Origin: Clostridia bacterium
GTDB lineage: Bacteria > Bacillota > Clostridia > UBA1212 > UBA1255
Length of the DNA stretch: 64,000 bases
Direction: 5' to 3'
Assembly (NCBI GenBank): GCA_017517275.1
Contig: JAFWZX010000034.1
Coordinates: forward strand, 1 to 64,000
In this document: positions 26,798-35,560 of the stretch, in pieces
How the letters are laid out: each line of letters opens with the position of its first letter
Position numbering within the stretch: position 1 is the stretch's first letter
Translations under genes and position numbers: made by a program
The notes under the pieces: model-generated
The model's database searches: none
What the model was told of the DNA's origin: nothing
What the model saw: the letters and a program-made list of their open reading frames with translations, nothing else

Positions 26798-28516
26798 TTA
26801 ATAAATACTAACACTAACCTCCGGTTCAGTCAACTTGTAGGCAACAAGATGTCTTTCAGTGTCCTTTTTACCGTCGGAATAAAAGCAATAAACGTAATTA
26901 TCAGAAATATAAAAATCAGTTATTGTTGTTTTCAAAGTCTTTTTAACGACTTGAATTCCTTTTCCGCCTTCAAAAGGCACCTTGTAGATACCGTCTTCTG
27001 CTGCATAGTACGTTACGGTATCTATTACCTGAAATGCACCGGATGAAAGTATAACTGCGTCTCCTTCGGCACCAAGCGGAGCGTCGTCGGTGTCGTACGT
27101 TGAATATGTACGGCCGACAGTGAAAATTCTGAGGGTTTTTAAGTTTATTTTATATAGATTGATTTGGTTTTTAATGGGAAAATCAAAATATACGTATCCG
27201 CTCTCGTACTGAATCGAATAGGCTTCGTCTGAGAACAGTCCTTTATTCAAAGGAGTTCCTTCGAAATCAAATATTTGGTGAATGCCCTTGCCGGCTCCGC
27301 TACAGAAGAAGACGGTGCCGTCTTCGCTAACGTCCAGATCGACACAGAACAAAGACGCGTCTGCTGATGTGTCAAGAAGAAGCTCAGGCTCGGTATTTTG
27401 CAAGTCGCCGTTAAGATCAATTCGATAGATACCGCCTTCGCTGCCAAAATACAAATAATGGTCGTGTATATCAAGTGAAACGCCGGGTAAATATGAGATT
27501 TTTTCCGTATTTCCTGTGCTCGGATCGACTTTGTACATGTTTCCGTCTTTTTGACTTCTATAATAAAGGGAAGTACCGTCTGTCTCTATTTCCTTTGGAT
27601 GCGCATCCTTTACAATTACAACTCCTGACGTATCTTTAGACGGGCAAAAAGCACATAAATCCTTGCCGTTTTTTCCGGTGTAATATAATGTGTCATTTAG
27701 TTCCACCATGGCTGTTGTGTTATCGTATTGGATATTGTTTGAATCAAAATCATCATCTTTGTTTCTGTCTTTAAAGAAATAATGAAGAACAACGGTTGTC
27801 AAAGATAGGGTAAAAAGGATTATGCCGCAAATCAACAGGATTCGACCGCCGTTTTTCGAATTTTTCTTCGTTTCTTCCTCCGTAAGCTCTTCTGCTTTTA
27901 AATCCGGTGCATTGACAAGCTCGTCAGAGATATTTTCTACTACACTGTTTGTAGGAGCAGACACGTATGACCAGTACTCAGGGCAGGAGGCTTGAGCCTC
28001 TTCACGAAGAATATTTATTATTTCTTTTTTATTATACTGACTGTTTTTTAATCGGAGTTGCTTAATTGCTCTGTTGTATTCGGCTCTGCAGGATGCCTGG
28101 TAATAATTGAGAAGTTTTGCAATATCACTTTTTCTTAAAGAAGTAAGCAGACGCATAAGAACGATCGACGCACGGTCGTTTTTTGCCGTATTGATAAGGT
28201 CGCTCATTATAACAGAGACGTTATCTATATATTGACGTTCTATTTGTCTTTGGAAAGATTTTTCTAAAAGAGCGTTCTGGCTGAGTCTGCCGGCAATATC
28301 AAGGATCCAGTATTCGCCATTTAATTCCGTATCAAATTTATAAGCATCTCGCTTAACCCTGCGAAACGTCTCCGCTGCAAGATCTCTTGCAAGATTCTTG
28401 TTTTTTGTAATACTGAGACATAACGTGTACACACTTACCTTCATTTTCTGGTATAAGTTGTGAAAATCGTCCTCTGATTCCTTTGCTGTGCCGACAATTA
28501 AAAACTCAATGTTCAT
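26798..28516 (-). CDS. Membrane protein with sigma-70-like N-terminus and DUF5050-like C-terminus
   Basis: A 572-residue fusion. Residues about 18-90 look like sigma region 2 (LYQKMKVSVYTLCLSITK, LARDLAAETFRRVKRDAY, WILDIAGRLSQNALL) and about 115-165 like a degenerate region 4 (LRKSDIAKLLNYYQ, AEYNRAIKQLR). A linker is followed by one transmembrane helix (about 225-247, LLICGIILFTLSLTTVVLHYF). Residues 260-572 form repeated short beta-rich units (DTLYYTGKNG, TSLYYRSQKDG, HYLYFGSEGG), like the DUF5050 propeller. The head would face the cytoplasm and the propeller the outside. Start ATG 28516 follows GAAAGG. No anti-sigma gene is adjacent. Whether the sigma-like head still binds RNA polymerase is unknown. 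Confidence 0.75.
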   Translation of the reverse strand: MNIEFLIVGTAKESEDDFHNLYQKMKVSVYTLCLSITKNKNLARDLAAETFRRVKRDAYKFDTELNGEYWILDIAGRLSQNALLEKSFQRQIERQYIDNVSVIMSDLINTAKNDRASIVLMRLLTSLRKSDIAKLLNYYQASCRAEYNRAIKQLRLKNSQYNKKEIINILREEAQASCPEYWSYVSAPTNSVVENISDELVNAPDLKAEELTEEETKKNSKNGGRILLICGIILFTLSLTTVVLHYFFKDRNKDDDFDSNNIQYDNTTAMVELNDTLYYTGKNGKDLCAFCPSKDTSGVVIVKDAHPKEIETDGTSLYYRSQKDGNMYKVDPSTGNTEKISYLPGVSLDIHDHYLYFGSEGGIYRIDLNGDLQNTEPELLLDTSADASLFCVDLDVSEDGTVFFCSGAGKGIHQIFDFEGTPLNKGLFSDEAYSIQYESGYVYFDFPIKNQINLYKINLKTLRIFTVGRTYSTYDTDDAPLGAEGDAVILSSGAFQVIDTVTYYAAEDGIYKVPFEGGKGIQVVKKTLKTTITDFYISDNYVYCFYSDGKKDTERHLVAYKLTEPEVSVSIY

Positions 28517-28522
28517 GTACAA

Positions 28523-28750
28523 AACCTTTCAAATTATAATTACTTGTGCAGTATACCATAAAATTATAGCATTTGTGAGAAAAAGTTTAGTACTCGCTGC
28601 TTGATTTTAAGGAGGTTGTTTAGTAGGAAGATAGCATAAAAAGGACTAACGTTTTGACAACCGGTCCCAAAACAGAAAAAATCCTCTTTTTAAGGCGAGA
28701 AAATTCAATTGATCCTTTTCCGGGGTGTTTTAAACTGATAATTTCTTTCA
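28523..28750. other. Intergenic stretch, no gene seen
   Basis: The 295 bases between the divergent sigma-like gene and ferredoxin hold no convincing gene. A TATACT-like -10 for the minus-strand gene may lie near 28543-28548. A short GTTTTG/CAAAAC stem around 28650-28675 and oligo-A/T runs are visible, with no clear function. Confidence 0.4.
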
Positions 28751-28779
28751 TTGACACGAAAATAGCAGAGTGCTAAAAT
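28751..28779 (+). promoter_or_regulatory. Sigma-A promoter for the ferredoxin gene
   Basis: TTGACA (28751-28756), exactly 17 bases, TAAAAT (28774-28779), about 25 bases before an AGGTG ribosome site. Confidence 0.75.
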
Positions 28780-28811
28780 GAATCAGCAAATTTACTCGGA
28801 GGTGCATTGAT

Positions 28812-28982
28812 ATGGCATACATTATTACTGATGATTGTATTAGCTGTGGCGCATGCGCAGGCGAATGTCCTGTTGAGGCTATCAGCGAAGGCGATGGCAA
28901 GTACGTTATTGATGCAGACGCTTGTATTGAGTGCGGCGCTTGTGCAGATACTTGTCCTGTTGACGCTCCAAAAGCTGAATAA
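28812..28982 (+). CDS. 2[4Fe-4S] ferredoxin, clostridial type
   Basis: A 56-residue electron carrier. Two classic cluster motifs are present: CISCGACAGECPVEAI and CIECGACADTCPVDAP, each with the CxxCxxCxxxCP spacing, so two [4Fe-4S] clusters are bound. The two halves are an internal duplication, as in Clostridium pasteurianum ferredoxin. It has its own strong promoter and a hairpin behind it, so it is a monocistronic, probably highly expressed gene. Start ATG 28812 after GGAGGTGC. Redox partners cannot be read from the neighbours. Confidence 0.96.
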   Translation: MAYIITDDCISCGACAGECPVEAISEGDGKYVIDADACIECGACADTCPVDAPKAE

Positions 28983-28993
28983 TCGATTCGCAC

Positions 28994-29031
28994 AGACCCC
29001 GTGTGATGCAGTATGCACAAATACGGGGTCT
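28994..29031 (+). terminator. Hairpin after ferredoxin
   Basis: Nine-base perfect stem AGACCCCGT/ACGGGGTCT (28994-29002, 29023-29031) with a further TGTG/CACA pairing inside. No long T-run follows, so termination may be partial. Confidence 0.6.
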
Positions 29032-29073
29032 AAGTGTATCTAATTTATTTAAGTTTATCTGACGAGGTGTGTT

Positions 29074-29793
29074 TTGGATTCGGAAGATTATATGCTGCAA
29101 GGGGAAACGATTGATGATTTACAACTGTGTGGCCTGATGATTTTGCAAAAGGAAAAGGCCTTCCGCTTTGGTACGGATGCAGTTGTGCTTTCGAATTATG
29201 CCGCAAAATATATCGGTAAAGGGAAACGCGTTTTGGATATAGGTACAGGCACCGGGATTATTCCCATTCTTTTATCGGCAAAGACTCACAATTGCACATT
29301 TGTTGGCGTGGAAATACAAAAAGATATTGCCGATATGGCAAAAAGAAGTGTTTTTCTGAATGAACAAAAAGGCACACTCAGAGCAGGCAGCATTTCTGTT
29401 GTTTGTGACAATATTTGTAAAATAGCCGGCGACAGGGATTTTCACGGCACGTTTGATTGCGTTGTCACAAATCCACCTTATTACAAGCTGGGAACAGGAT
29501 ATTTAAATGAACGGGACTCTCTTGTCCTTGCCCGTCATGAGATAACGTGTACTTTGGATGATATCATAAAGGCAGCTTGCGTTTGCCTCAGACCTTTAGG
29601 CCGTTTTATGATGATAAACAGGCCGGAGCGACTGGCAGATACAATAGAATCTTTACGCAGATATGGTCTTGAACCAAAAGAAATACAATTTGTTTATGCT
29701 GATGCCACATTGCGCCCGGTGATGTTTCTCGTCGAGGCGGTAAAAGGCGGCGGAGCACAATTAATTATAGAAAAGGGTCTGGTGATTAACTGA
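29074..29793 (+). CDS. TrmN6/YfiC-like tRNA (adenine-N6)-methyltransferase
   Basis: A 239-residue SAM-dependent methylase of the tRNA1Val A37 (TrmN6/YfiC) group. SAM loop is LDIGTGTGIIPILL, the acidic residue lies in VGVEIQ, and the catalytic NPPYYKLG follows; FRFGTDAVVLSNYA near the N-terminus is a family hallmark. Start is TTG 29074 behind GAGGTG. Its TGA overlaps the ATG of rsmI, and this methylase-rsmI pair is a common arrangement in Bacillota, so both probably modify RNA in one operon. Confidence 0.88.
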   Translation: MDSEDYMLQGETIDDLQLCGLMILQKEKAFRFGTDAVVLSNYAAKYIGKGKRVLDIGTGTGIIPILLSAKTHNCTFVGVEIQKDIADMAKRSVFLNEQKGTLRAGSISVVCDNICKIAGDRDFHGTFDCVVTNPPYYKLGTGYLNERDSLVLARHEITCTLDDIIKAACVCLRPLGRFMMINRPERLADTIESLRRYGLEPKEIQFVYADATLRPVMFLVEAVKGGGAQLIIEKGLVIN

Positions 29794-30647
29794 TGTTATA
29801 CGTTGTACCAACACCTATTGGTAATTTGGGAGATATTACCATGCGCAGTCTGGAGGTGCTTTCATCCTGTGATGCCATTGCGGCAGAAGATACCAGACAC
29901 ACTTTAAAATTATTAACTCATTTTAATATAAAGAAGCCGGTTATCAGTTACTTTGAGCATAATAAAATATCCAGAGGAAAAGAATTATTGGCAAGATTGT
30001 CTGCCGGAGAGAATATTGCGGTAGTGTCTGATGCCGGTATGCCCGGCATATCTGATCCGGGTGCGGATCTTATAAAGCTTGCCGTTGAGAATAATATAGA
30101 AGTCAGTGTATTACCCGGAGCGTGCGCAGGTATTACAGCGCTTGTGGCTTCTGCTCTTCCTACAGATAAGTTCGTCTTTGAAGGCTTCATCGGGACAGAT
30201 AATAAGCGGATCAATCTTTTCACGGATATGATAAAAAAAGAATTACGCACTGTAATCATTTACGAAGCACCTCACAGAATTGTTAAAACTCTAACACTCC
30301 TTTGCAGTCATATTCCTCAAAGGCGCATTGCAGTTTGCCGCGAACTTACAAAGATTCACGAAGATATATTTCGCGGAACTGTAGCCGAGGCACTTGCTCA
30401 TTTTGAAAATAACGTACCGAAGGGTGAGTTTGTAATTGTTATAAAAGGAGCAAGCGAGGAGGACGTAACAAATATCTGTGAAATGTCTGACGAAGATATA
30501 TACAATAGAGTAAGAAAATTAAGGGCAGAAGGCGTAGGTCGCAACGAAGCTCTTAAGCGTGTTGCAGAAGAGTGCGGTAAGACAAGAAATGATGTTTACG
30601 ACATTTGTGAAAAAGTTAAAAGACCTATTGACAGCTTGCAAAGTTAG
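29793..30647 (+). CDS. rsmI: 16S rRNA (cytidine(1402)-2'-O)-methyltransferase
   Basis: SAM-dependent 2'-O-methylase of C1402 in the ribosomal decoding centre. A 284-residue tetrapyrrole-methylase-fold protein with the N-terminal VVPTPIGNLGDIT, AAEDTRHTLKLL, VVSDAGMPGISDPG and VLPGACAGITAL motifs and a C-terminal helix-turn-helix-like tail. The start overlaps the previous stop by one base (TGATG). A terminator hairpin follows at 30701. Confidence 0.96.
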   Translation: MLYVVPTPIGNLGDITMRSLEVLSSCDAIAAEDTRHTLKLLTHFNIKKPVISYFEHNKISRGKELLARLSAGENIAVVSDAGMPGISDPGADLIKLAVENNIEVSVLPGACAGITALVASALPTDKFVFEGFIGTDNKRINLFTDMIKKELRTVIIYEAPHRIVKTLTLLCSHIPQRRIAVCRELTKIHEDIFRGTVAEALAHFENNVPKGEFVIVIKGASEEDVTNICEMSDEDIYNRVRKLRAEGVGRNEALKRVAEECGKTRNDVYDICEKVKRPIDSLQS

Positions 30648-30700
30648 GGGTAATATTCTGCTACGGTATCATTAATTATTCGATGTTCAAGAAAGTATAT

Positions 30701-30724
30701 GCGGCATATGCCGCCGGTTTTTTT
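30701..30724 (+). terminator. Intrinsic terminator after rsmI
   Basis: GCGGCATATGCCGC (30701-30714), a self-complementary hairpin, followed by CGG and seven T (30718-30724). It separates rsmI from the pilus operon. Confidence 0.75.
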
Positions 30725-30738
30725 GAGCATCTTTTTTT

Positions 30739-31851
30739 ATGGAAAATAAGCATTTTGTTGAGATTGTTGACAAGTTTGTCAGCAACAGAATGAATTATGA
30801 CGGACAGTATGCGGATAATGAACTGCGAAAGTTAATAGAAGACGTTACAGGTGAGCTTTTCGGGCGGATTCCGTCAGATGGAATAGACAGAGAGCTTATT
30901 GTATCAGAGGTATATAATAAGAAGAAGCGTCTTGGCCTGATTCAGCCGTTGTTAGACGATCCGGACGTTAATGAGATAATGATTAACGGGACAGACGGCA
31001 TATACATCGAAAGGGCCGGAGATCTTTCAGAATATGATAAACGGTATAGTGATAGAGATGCCCTTTTTAACAATGTTCAGACTATGTTGTCTTGGGCAAA
31101 CCGTACCGTCAACGAGAGCAACCCTATAGTTGATGCAAGACTGCAACGAGGATATCGTATAAACGTTGTTTTGCCTCCTGTTGCTATAAACGGTCCTATT
31201 GTTACTATCAGAAAATTCCGTGACGAGATTTTCACAATGGAGGATCTTATATCAAACGGAACGTTATCGCATAAGCAATCCGCGTATATGATAGATTGCG
31301 TCCGCATGCGTAAGAATATTATCATTTCCGGAGCAACTTCTTCCGGTAAGACTACGTTTCTGAATGTTCTTGCCGGTTTTATTCAAAATACAAAGAGAAT
31401 TATTACTGTTGAAGATACTGCAGAGCTTAAGCTTTGTCAGCCTAACGTCGTGCGCCTTGAGACAAGGAACAGCAACACCGAAGGCAAAGGAGAGATACGC
31501 ATGAGGCAGTTAATCAAGGCTGCTTTGCGGATGAGACCGGATCACCTCATTATAGGAGAGGTCCGAGATGAGAGTAGTCTCGATATGTTGACGGCACTTT
31601 GTACCGGTCACGAAGGATCTATGTCTACAGTACATGCAAATTCGGCAAAAGATGCACTTCTTCGCTTGGAAACACTGGCTTTATGGGAAGGACATGTAAG
31701 CAGCCGGGCTATCCGACAGATGATTGTATCAGGAATTCATGTGATAGTTCAGCTTACACGGGACGATAAAGCTCGTCGTAAAGTCAAAGAGATAGTAGAG
31801 GTGATTGGTTATGAAGATGATAAGATTGCGACTTCAAACGTTATTGTCTGA
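30739..31851 (+). CDS. cpaF: CpaF/TadA-type secretion ATPase
   Basis: Hexameric ATPase of a Tad/Flp-type pilus or secretion system, powering pilin assembly at the membrane. A 370-residue protein with an N-terminal all-alpha domain (KKRLGLIQPLLDDPDVNEIMING), Walker A SGATSSGKTTFLNVL, an Asp-box (TVEDTAEL), Walker B RPDHLIIGEVRD and the His-box region GHEGSMSTVHAN. No ribosome site precedes ATG 30739 (T-rich leader after the terminator), odd for an operon's first gene. Four Tad-like genes follow with overlaps or tiny gaps. Confidence 0.93.
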   Translation: MENKHFVEIVDKFVSNRMNYDGQYADNELRKLIEDVTGELFGRIPSDGIDRELIVSEVYNKKKRLGLIQPLLDDPDVNEIMINGTDGIYIERAGDLSEYDKRYSDRDALFNNVQTMLSWANRTVNESNPIVDARLQRGYRINVVLPPVAINGPIVTIRKFRDEIFTMEDLISNGTLSHKQSAYMIDCVRMRKNIIISGATSSGKTTFLNVLAGFIQNTKRIITVEDTAELKLCQPNVVRLETRNSNTEGKGEIRMRQLIKAALRMRPDHLIIGEVRDESSLDMLTALCTGHEGSMSTVHANSAKDALLRLETLALWEGHVSSRAIRQMIVSGIHVIVQLTRDDKARRKVKEIVEVIGYEDDKIATSNVIV

Positions 31852-32557
31852 AGGGAAACTTGTTTGTGTGGTTTATTTACTGTGTTACGTTTGTATATCG
31901 TCATTTGTGATACAGACCATGTTTGAACTTTGGTACATTACTATATTAATAGTTATTGTTGGAATGCCGTTATTTGTAATAAAGATGTCTCGGTACGTCG
32001 GCAAGAGAAAACGCTACAGACAGGAAGCAGAATTTTCAATCTTTCTAAGAAGGCTAAGTGCATCGTTGGCTGCGGGAATGACTGTTAGAAATGCAGTATC
32101 TGAGATTGCGATACATAATAAGGCGGAATATAAGTATCTTTTCAAAGACATTGAGAGACTTCACCGACAATTGGAATACAATCATTCTGTATGCGATGCT
32201 TTTGCCGATTTGGCGAGGAGATGCCCTTGTGATGACATCAGGCTGTTTTCTGATTGTCTTCGCTATGGTATCCCGGCCGGTGTAGACATGGTTAGCCTTA
32301 TAAGATACGTTTCATCATCCTTTAATATAAAAAATGATACTCGTAGAGAGATTATGCAGACTTTGAATTTACCTAAATACAATAACCGTGTAATGTTATG
32401 CGCTCCTATCGGGTGTCTCGTTTTGATTAAAAATATTGCTCCGGAGTATATTTCGCCTTTATACGAGGGCTCCGGCAGAATCGTTATGGTGATTGTAGGT
32501 CTTTTGTTGCTTTTTGCCGGTGTTATGGGAAGCTTGATTTCAGATGTGAAGTACTAA
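31811..32557 (+). CDS. TadB-like pilus platform protein (T2SS F family)
   Basis: A 248-residue inner-membrane protein of the type II secretion F superfamily, which with TadC forms the platform that the CpaF ATPase turns. Two N-terminal helices, a cytoplasmic four-helix region (FLRRLSASLAAGMTVRNAVSE) and two C-terminal helices are visible, the common TadB arrangement. Start is taken as ATG 31811, 41 bases inside cpaF, with AGAGGTGA upstream; TTG 31805 is an alternative. Sequence conservation with named TadB proteins is weak, so the call rests on topology and position. Confidence 0.8.
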   Translation: MKMIRLRLQTLLSEGKLVCVVYLLCYVCISSFVIQTMFELWYITILIVIVGMPLFVIKMSRYVGKRKRYRQEAEFSIFLRRLSASLAAGMTVRNAVSEIAIHNKAEYKYLFKDIERLHRQLEYNHSVCDAFADLARRCPCDDIRLFSDCLRYGIPAGVDMVSLIRYVSSSFNIKNDTRREIMQTLNLPKYNNRVMLCAPIGCLVLIKNIAPEYISPLYEGSGRIVMVIVGLLLLFAGVMGSLISDVKY

Positions 32558-32571
32558 AGGAAGTGTGGCAA

Positions 32572-33207
32572 TTGTTTAGAAAAATGAATAGGAAGATATT
32601 ATACAGTTTATGTGCTTTTTTCATGATGCTTTTTTTGATGATTGCAGGAGGCAATAAACCGGGAATATGTATTATCGTTGCGTTAGCAAGCGGTAGTGTA
32701 GGATATTTTGCAAGAGACTTTTTGAACAAACGCCGACACAAAAAGCTCGTTCAAAGCATGGATATGGATATGCCGGATTTGTTAATTGACGTTGCCATGC
32801 TTATGGAATCCGGAATGAATATATGGGATGCTGTCTGTCGATGCGTGACAAATGGCGATACGAACAAACCGTTATACGGTGCTCTTTATAAAGCAATCAG
32901 GTCGGTAGATATGGGAATCTGCAGCGATTATTGTATTGCACTTGAGCAAATGGCGGAAGAATGCAGGTGTTCTTGCGTAAGTAATTTCGTTTCCTTAGTT
33001 GTGCAAAATTCTCGTAAGGGAAATAGCTTTATCGTGCAGATCTTAGTTAATTCGGCTTCTTTTTATAGAAGTGAACGGAAAAATACAGCTACTAAACTTG
33101 CCGGGGAAGCCACCACCTTAATGTTATTGCCGTCAGCAGCAGTTCTTATCGCAATGATATTGCTTATGGCGGCTCCGGCAATTATTCAAATGATAGGAGG
33201 ATTGTAA
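32572..33207 (+). CDS. TadC-like pilus platform protein (T2SS F family)
   Basis: A 211-residue membrane protein, second platform subunit. Two N-terminal helices (LCAFFMMLFLMIAGG and IIVALASGSVGYFA), a helical cytoplasmic part with the F-family look (DMPDLLIDVAMLMESGMNIWDAV) and a final hydrophobic helix (LLPSAAVLIAMILLMAAP) are seen. The start is TTG 32572, spaced from AAAGGAAG; the GTG at 32563 overlaps that site. Its TAA overlaps the pilin ATG. Shorter than typical TadC proteins of about 300 residues. Confidence 0.8.
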   Translation: MFRKMNRKILYSLCAFFMMLFLMIAGGNKPGICIIVALASGSVGYFARDFLNKRRHKKLVQSMDMDMPDLLIDVAMLMESGMNIWDAVCRCVTNGDTNKPLYGALYKAIRSVDMGICSDYCIALEQMAEECRCSCVSNFVSLVVQNSRKGNSFIVQILVNSASFYRSERKNTATKLAGEATTLMLLPSAAVLIAMILLMAAPAIIQMIGGL

Positions 33208-33434
33208 TGTTTACTATATATAATAAATTACGCACGTATTTAAGTATGCTGCGTTGTTGTTTCTCTAAATATGTTATTAAAGATAAGAGAGGAATGAGTA
33301 CCATTGAGGTAATAATTATTATTGCGGTGCTTGTAACTTTGGCGTTGATTTTCAGGACGTTTATTATGGATATTGCGTCTGATATTTTTGACAAAATAAA
33401 AGAGAAAACAGATTCATCTATTAATGATTTATAG
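33207..33434 (+). CDS. Flp1-like type IVb pilin
   Basis: A 75-residue prepilin. A charged leader ends in KDKRG, directly followed by MSTIEVIIIIAVLVTLALIF: this is the class III signal, cut after Gly with Glu at +5, then the pilin helix. The mature pilin would be about 46 residues, typical of Flp1 fibres. It overlaps tadC by one base and stands 11 bases before the FHA gene. No prepilin peptidase (TadV) is in the window. Confidence 0.88.
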   Translation: MFTIYNKLRTYLSMLRCCFSKYVIKDKRGMSTIEVIIIIAVLVTLALIFRTFIMDIASDIFDKIKEKTDSSINDL

Positions 33435-33445
33435 GAGTGGTGCGT

Positions 33446-34453
33446 ATGCGAATAAGTACGGAAAGATTTGGAATAAAGGTGTCATGTCAGTATGATGCAG
33501 ATATTAGTGACTTAAAGAAAATACTATCGGATGCTTCAGAACGTTATACCGACGTATACGTACCTCGAGACGTTTCAAAAGAGGGGAATGGGTATTCTTT
33601 TTTTGTTAATCACAGGCAGTCGTTGAAGGACTACGTATCCGTTAACGGTTTTAGCATTGACGAGTTTGTCGGTTTGTTGCGCAGACTTTATCATTTTTAT
33701 GAAAAGTGCGGAGAGGATTTTCATAATATAGTTTTTGATTACGAATGTATTTTTTGGGGGATATCAGTCGATGATGTCGAATTTGTATATGCTCCTGAGC
33801 AGGACCGTAGCAAAGAAATCTTTCTGAGAGATAACAGATGCAGCGATATGTTATGTATTGTGTCTTTGATGATTGTTTTTGATGACAATACTTATAAAGA
33901 GGTTGTTAAAGACGTTTTGCAGATGGTGTCTGATTGGGAAGACAGGAGCTACTGTGCAAGCATAGATGAAGCCGAGGAAGAATTCAGTCGGATAGTAGAC
34001 TATGCAGACAGTAAATTAAAAACTGTAGGCAAAGGCTTTCAAAATACCGGTGCAGTATTGTCTGATAAAATAAAAGGGTTAATCCAAAAAGCATTAGTCT
34101 TTTTATCTGAAGATAAGAAACCGGATAGCAGAAAGGTCCAAACTAACAGAAAAATAACAATCAATGGACGGGATTTTTTTTCGAATATTGAATATAAGGG
34201 TAAAACGGATGTTTTATATATAGGACGAGATCCTACGTGGGCAGATATAATTCTCAATGCAATCTTTGTCAGCCGAAAGCACGCTATGCTTTTCTGCGAG
34301 AACGGAAAATGGTTTATAAAGGATTTGAATTCTTTAAACGGTACGTTTGTGGACAACAAAAAAATAGATGAAGGCGACGTAATTCGACTTCATCATAATG
34401 CCATGGTTCACTTTGGAAAGAAAGAGGGAAGCCTCAGAATCGGCCTGCGATAA
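33446..34453 (+). CDS. DUF6382-like/FHA-domain protein of the Tad-like operon
   Basis: A 335-residue protein with a C-terminal forkhead-associated domain (about 250-325): the phosphothreonine-binding loops read VLYIGRDPTWADIIL, FVSRKHAMLF and IKDLNSLNGTFV, all intact. The N-terminal 170 residues resemble DUF6382, a domain often joined to FHA in clostridial Tad loci. AGGAG at 33432-33436 sets ATG 33446; GTG at 33437 or 33440 are alternatives. It likely ties pilus assembly to Ser/Thr kinase signalling, an inference from context. No kinase gene is nearby. Confidence 0.85.
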   Translation: MRISTERFGIKVSCQYDADISDLKKILSDASERYTDVYVPRDVSKEGNGYSFFVNHRQSLKDYVSVNGFSIDEFVGLLRRLYHFYEKCGEDFHNIVFDYECIFWGISVDDVEFVYAPEQDRSKEIFLRDNRCSDMLCIVSLMIVFDDNTYKEVVKDVLQMVSDWEDRSYCASIDEAEEEFSRIVDYADSKLKTVGKGFQNTGAVLSDKIKGLIQKALVFLSEDKKPDSRKVQTNRKITINGRDFFSNIEYKGKTDVLYIGRDPTWADIILNAIFVSRKHAMLFCENGKWFIKDLNSLNGTFVDNKKIDEGDVIRLHHNAMVHFGKKEGSLRIGLR

Positions 34454-34476
34454 TATGCTTTAGGCTATGCACGTTG

Positions 34477-35496
34477 TTATCCGCCGATTGCAAAACGACG
34501 CTTCTTGTCCGAGCTCATTTCGCTTAGTATTTGCATAGAGCCTCGTACAACGCAATATTGAGGATCTGTTGCAACCATTACGTCAACACCCGTACTCTTG
34601 CGTATCAGCTCATCAAAGCCGGATAATTGAGCGCCGCCGCCGGTCATTACAATACCTTTGCAGTAAATGTCGGCTGCAAGCTCAGGTGGAGTCTCTTCTA
34701 ATACGGCATGAATACCGTCTAAAATGGGAACAGCTGTGTCAATCATTACTTCCAAAAGTTCTTCGGAAGTGATTACTCTCTCACAAGGAAGACCGGTGAG
34801 AATGTCGCTGCCGCGTATTTCAATTGAATTCGAGACAATTCCATGATACAGGCAACCTACCTCGATCTTGATTTGCTCGGCAGTTGCATCTCCAACCATA
34901 AGATTATGCCGTTTCTTAAGATAATTCTTAACAGTCTCGTCGAAAGATTCGCCTCCGACCTTGACGCTTTTACTTGTTACGATGCCATCGTACGAGATAA
35001 CTGCAATATCCGTTGTTCCGCCACCGATATCAACAATCATATTGCCTGTCGGCCTTGAAATATCAATGCCTGCTCCTATTGCAGCGGCCAATGGCTCTTC
35101 AACTAAGAATACTCTCTTTGCAACACTGCTGGCAGCCTGAAACACAGCCCTTTTCTCAACGTTTGTTGTTTTGCTTGGTATAGCAATAAGCAAATCAGGT
35201 TTGAATTTTTTCTTTATAGGATTTGTAATTGCCTTATCAACGTAATAGGCAATCATTGCCTTGGTAATGGTATAGCTGGATATAACACCGTTTTGAATAG
35301 GTCGTACCGTTGTAATATCAAAAGGTGTTCGTCCCATCATGAGACGAGCTTCGTCACCGATTGCAAGGACTTCGTTAGTGCCTTCCTTAACTGCTACAAT
35401 TGAAGGGGCCTTTATGACAACACCCTTTCCGTCTACACAAACGAGAACTGTAGCAGTACCTAAATCTATTGATATGTTTTGTTTGAAATATCCCAT
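34477..35496 (-). CDS. mreB: Rod-shape protein MreB/Mbl
   Basis: Bacterial actin that guides side-wall synthesis. A 339-residue protein with phosphate-1 motif SIDLGTATVLVCV, PSIVAV, the adenine loop and phosphate-2 motif MIVDIGGGTTDIAVIS, and the closing IVMTGGGAQLSGFDE. It stands alone, without mreC/mreD, so it is more likely an Mbl/MreBH-type paralogue than the core mreB; the two cannot be separated by eye. The ribosome site is distant (AAGGATTAAC). It faces the Tad operon's FHA gene. Confidence 0.92.
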   Translation of the reverse strand: MGYFKQNISIDLGTATVLVCVDGKGVVIKAPSIVAVKEGTNEVLAIGDEARLMMGRTPFDITTVRPIQNGVISSYTITKAMIAYYVDKAITNPIKKKFKPDLLIAIPSKTTNVEKRAVFQAASSVAKRVFLVEEPLAAAIGAGIDISRPTGNMIVDIGGGTTDIAVISYDGIVTSKSVKVGGESFDETVKNYLKKRHNLMVGDATAEQIKIEVGCLYHGIVSNSIEIRGSDILTGLPCERVITSEELLEVMIDTAVPILDGIHAVLEETPPELAADIYCKGIVMTGGGAQLSGFDELIRKSTGVDVMVATDPQYCVVRGSMQILSEMSSDKKRRFAIGG

Positions 35497-35531
35497 AAAA
35501 AGTTAATCCTTCCTGATTAAACCTAAGGAGT

Positions 35532-35560
35532 ATGATACCACCAAAAAGGGGTAACATCAA
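35532..35560 (-). promoter_or_regulatory. Sigma-A promoter for mreB
   Basis: Minus strand TTGATG (35560-35555), 17-base spacer, TATCAT (35537-35532), about 35 bases before the mreB start. Confidence 0.65.
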
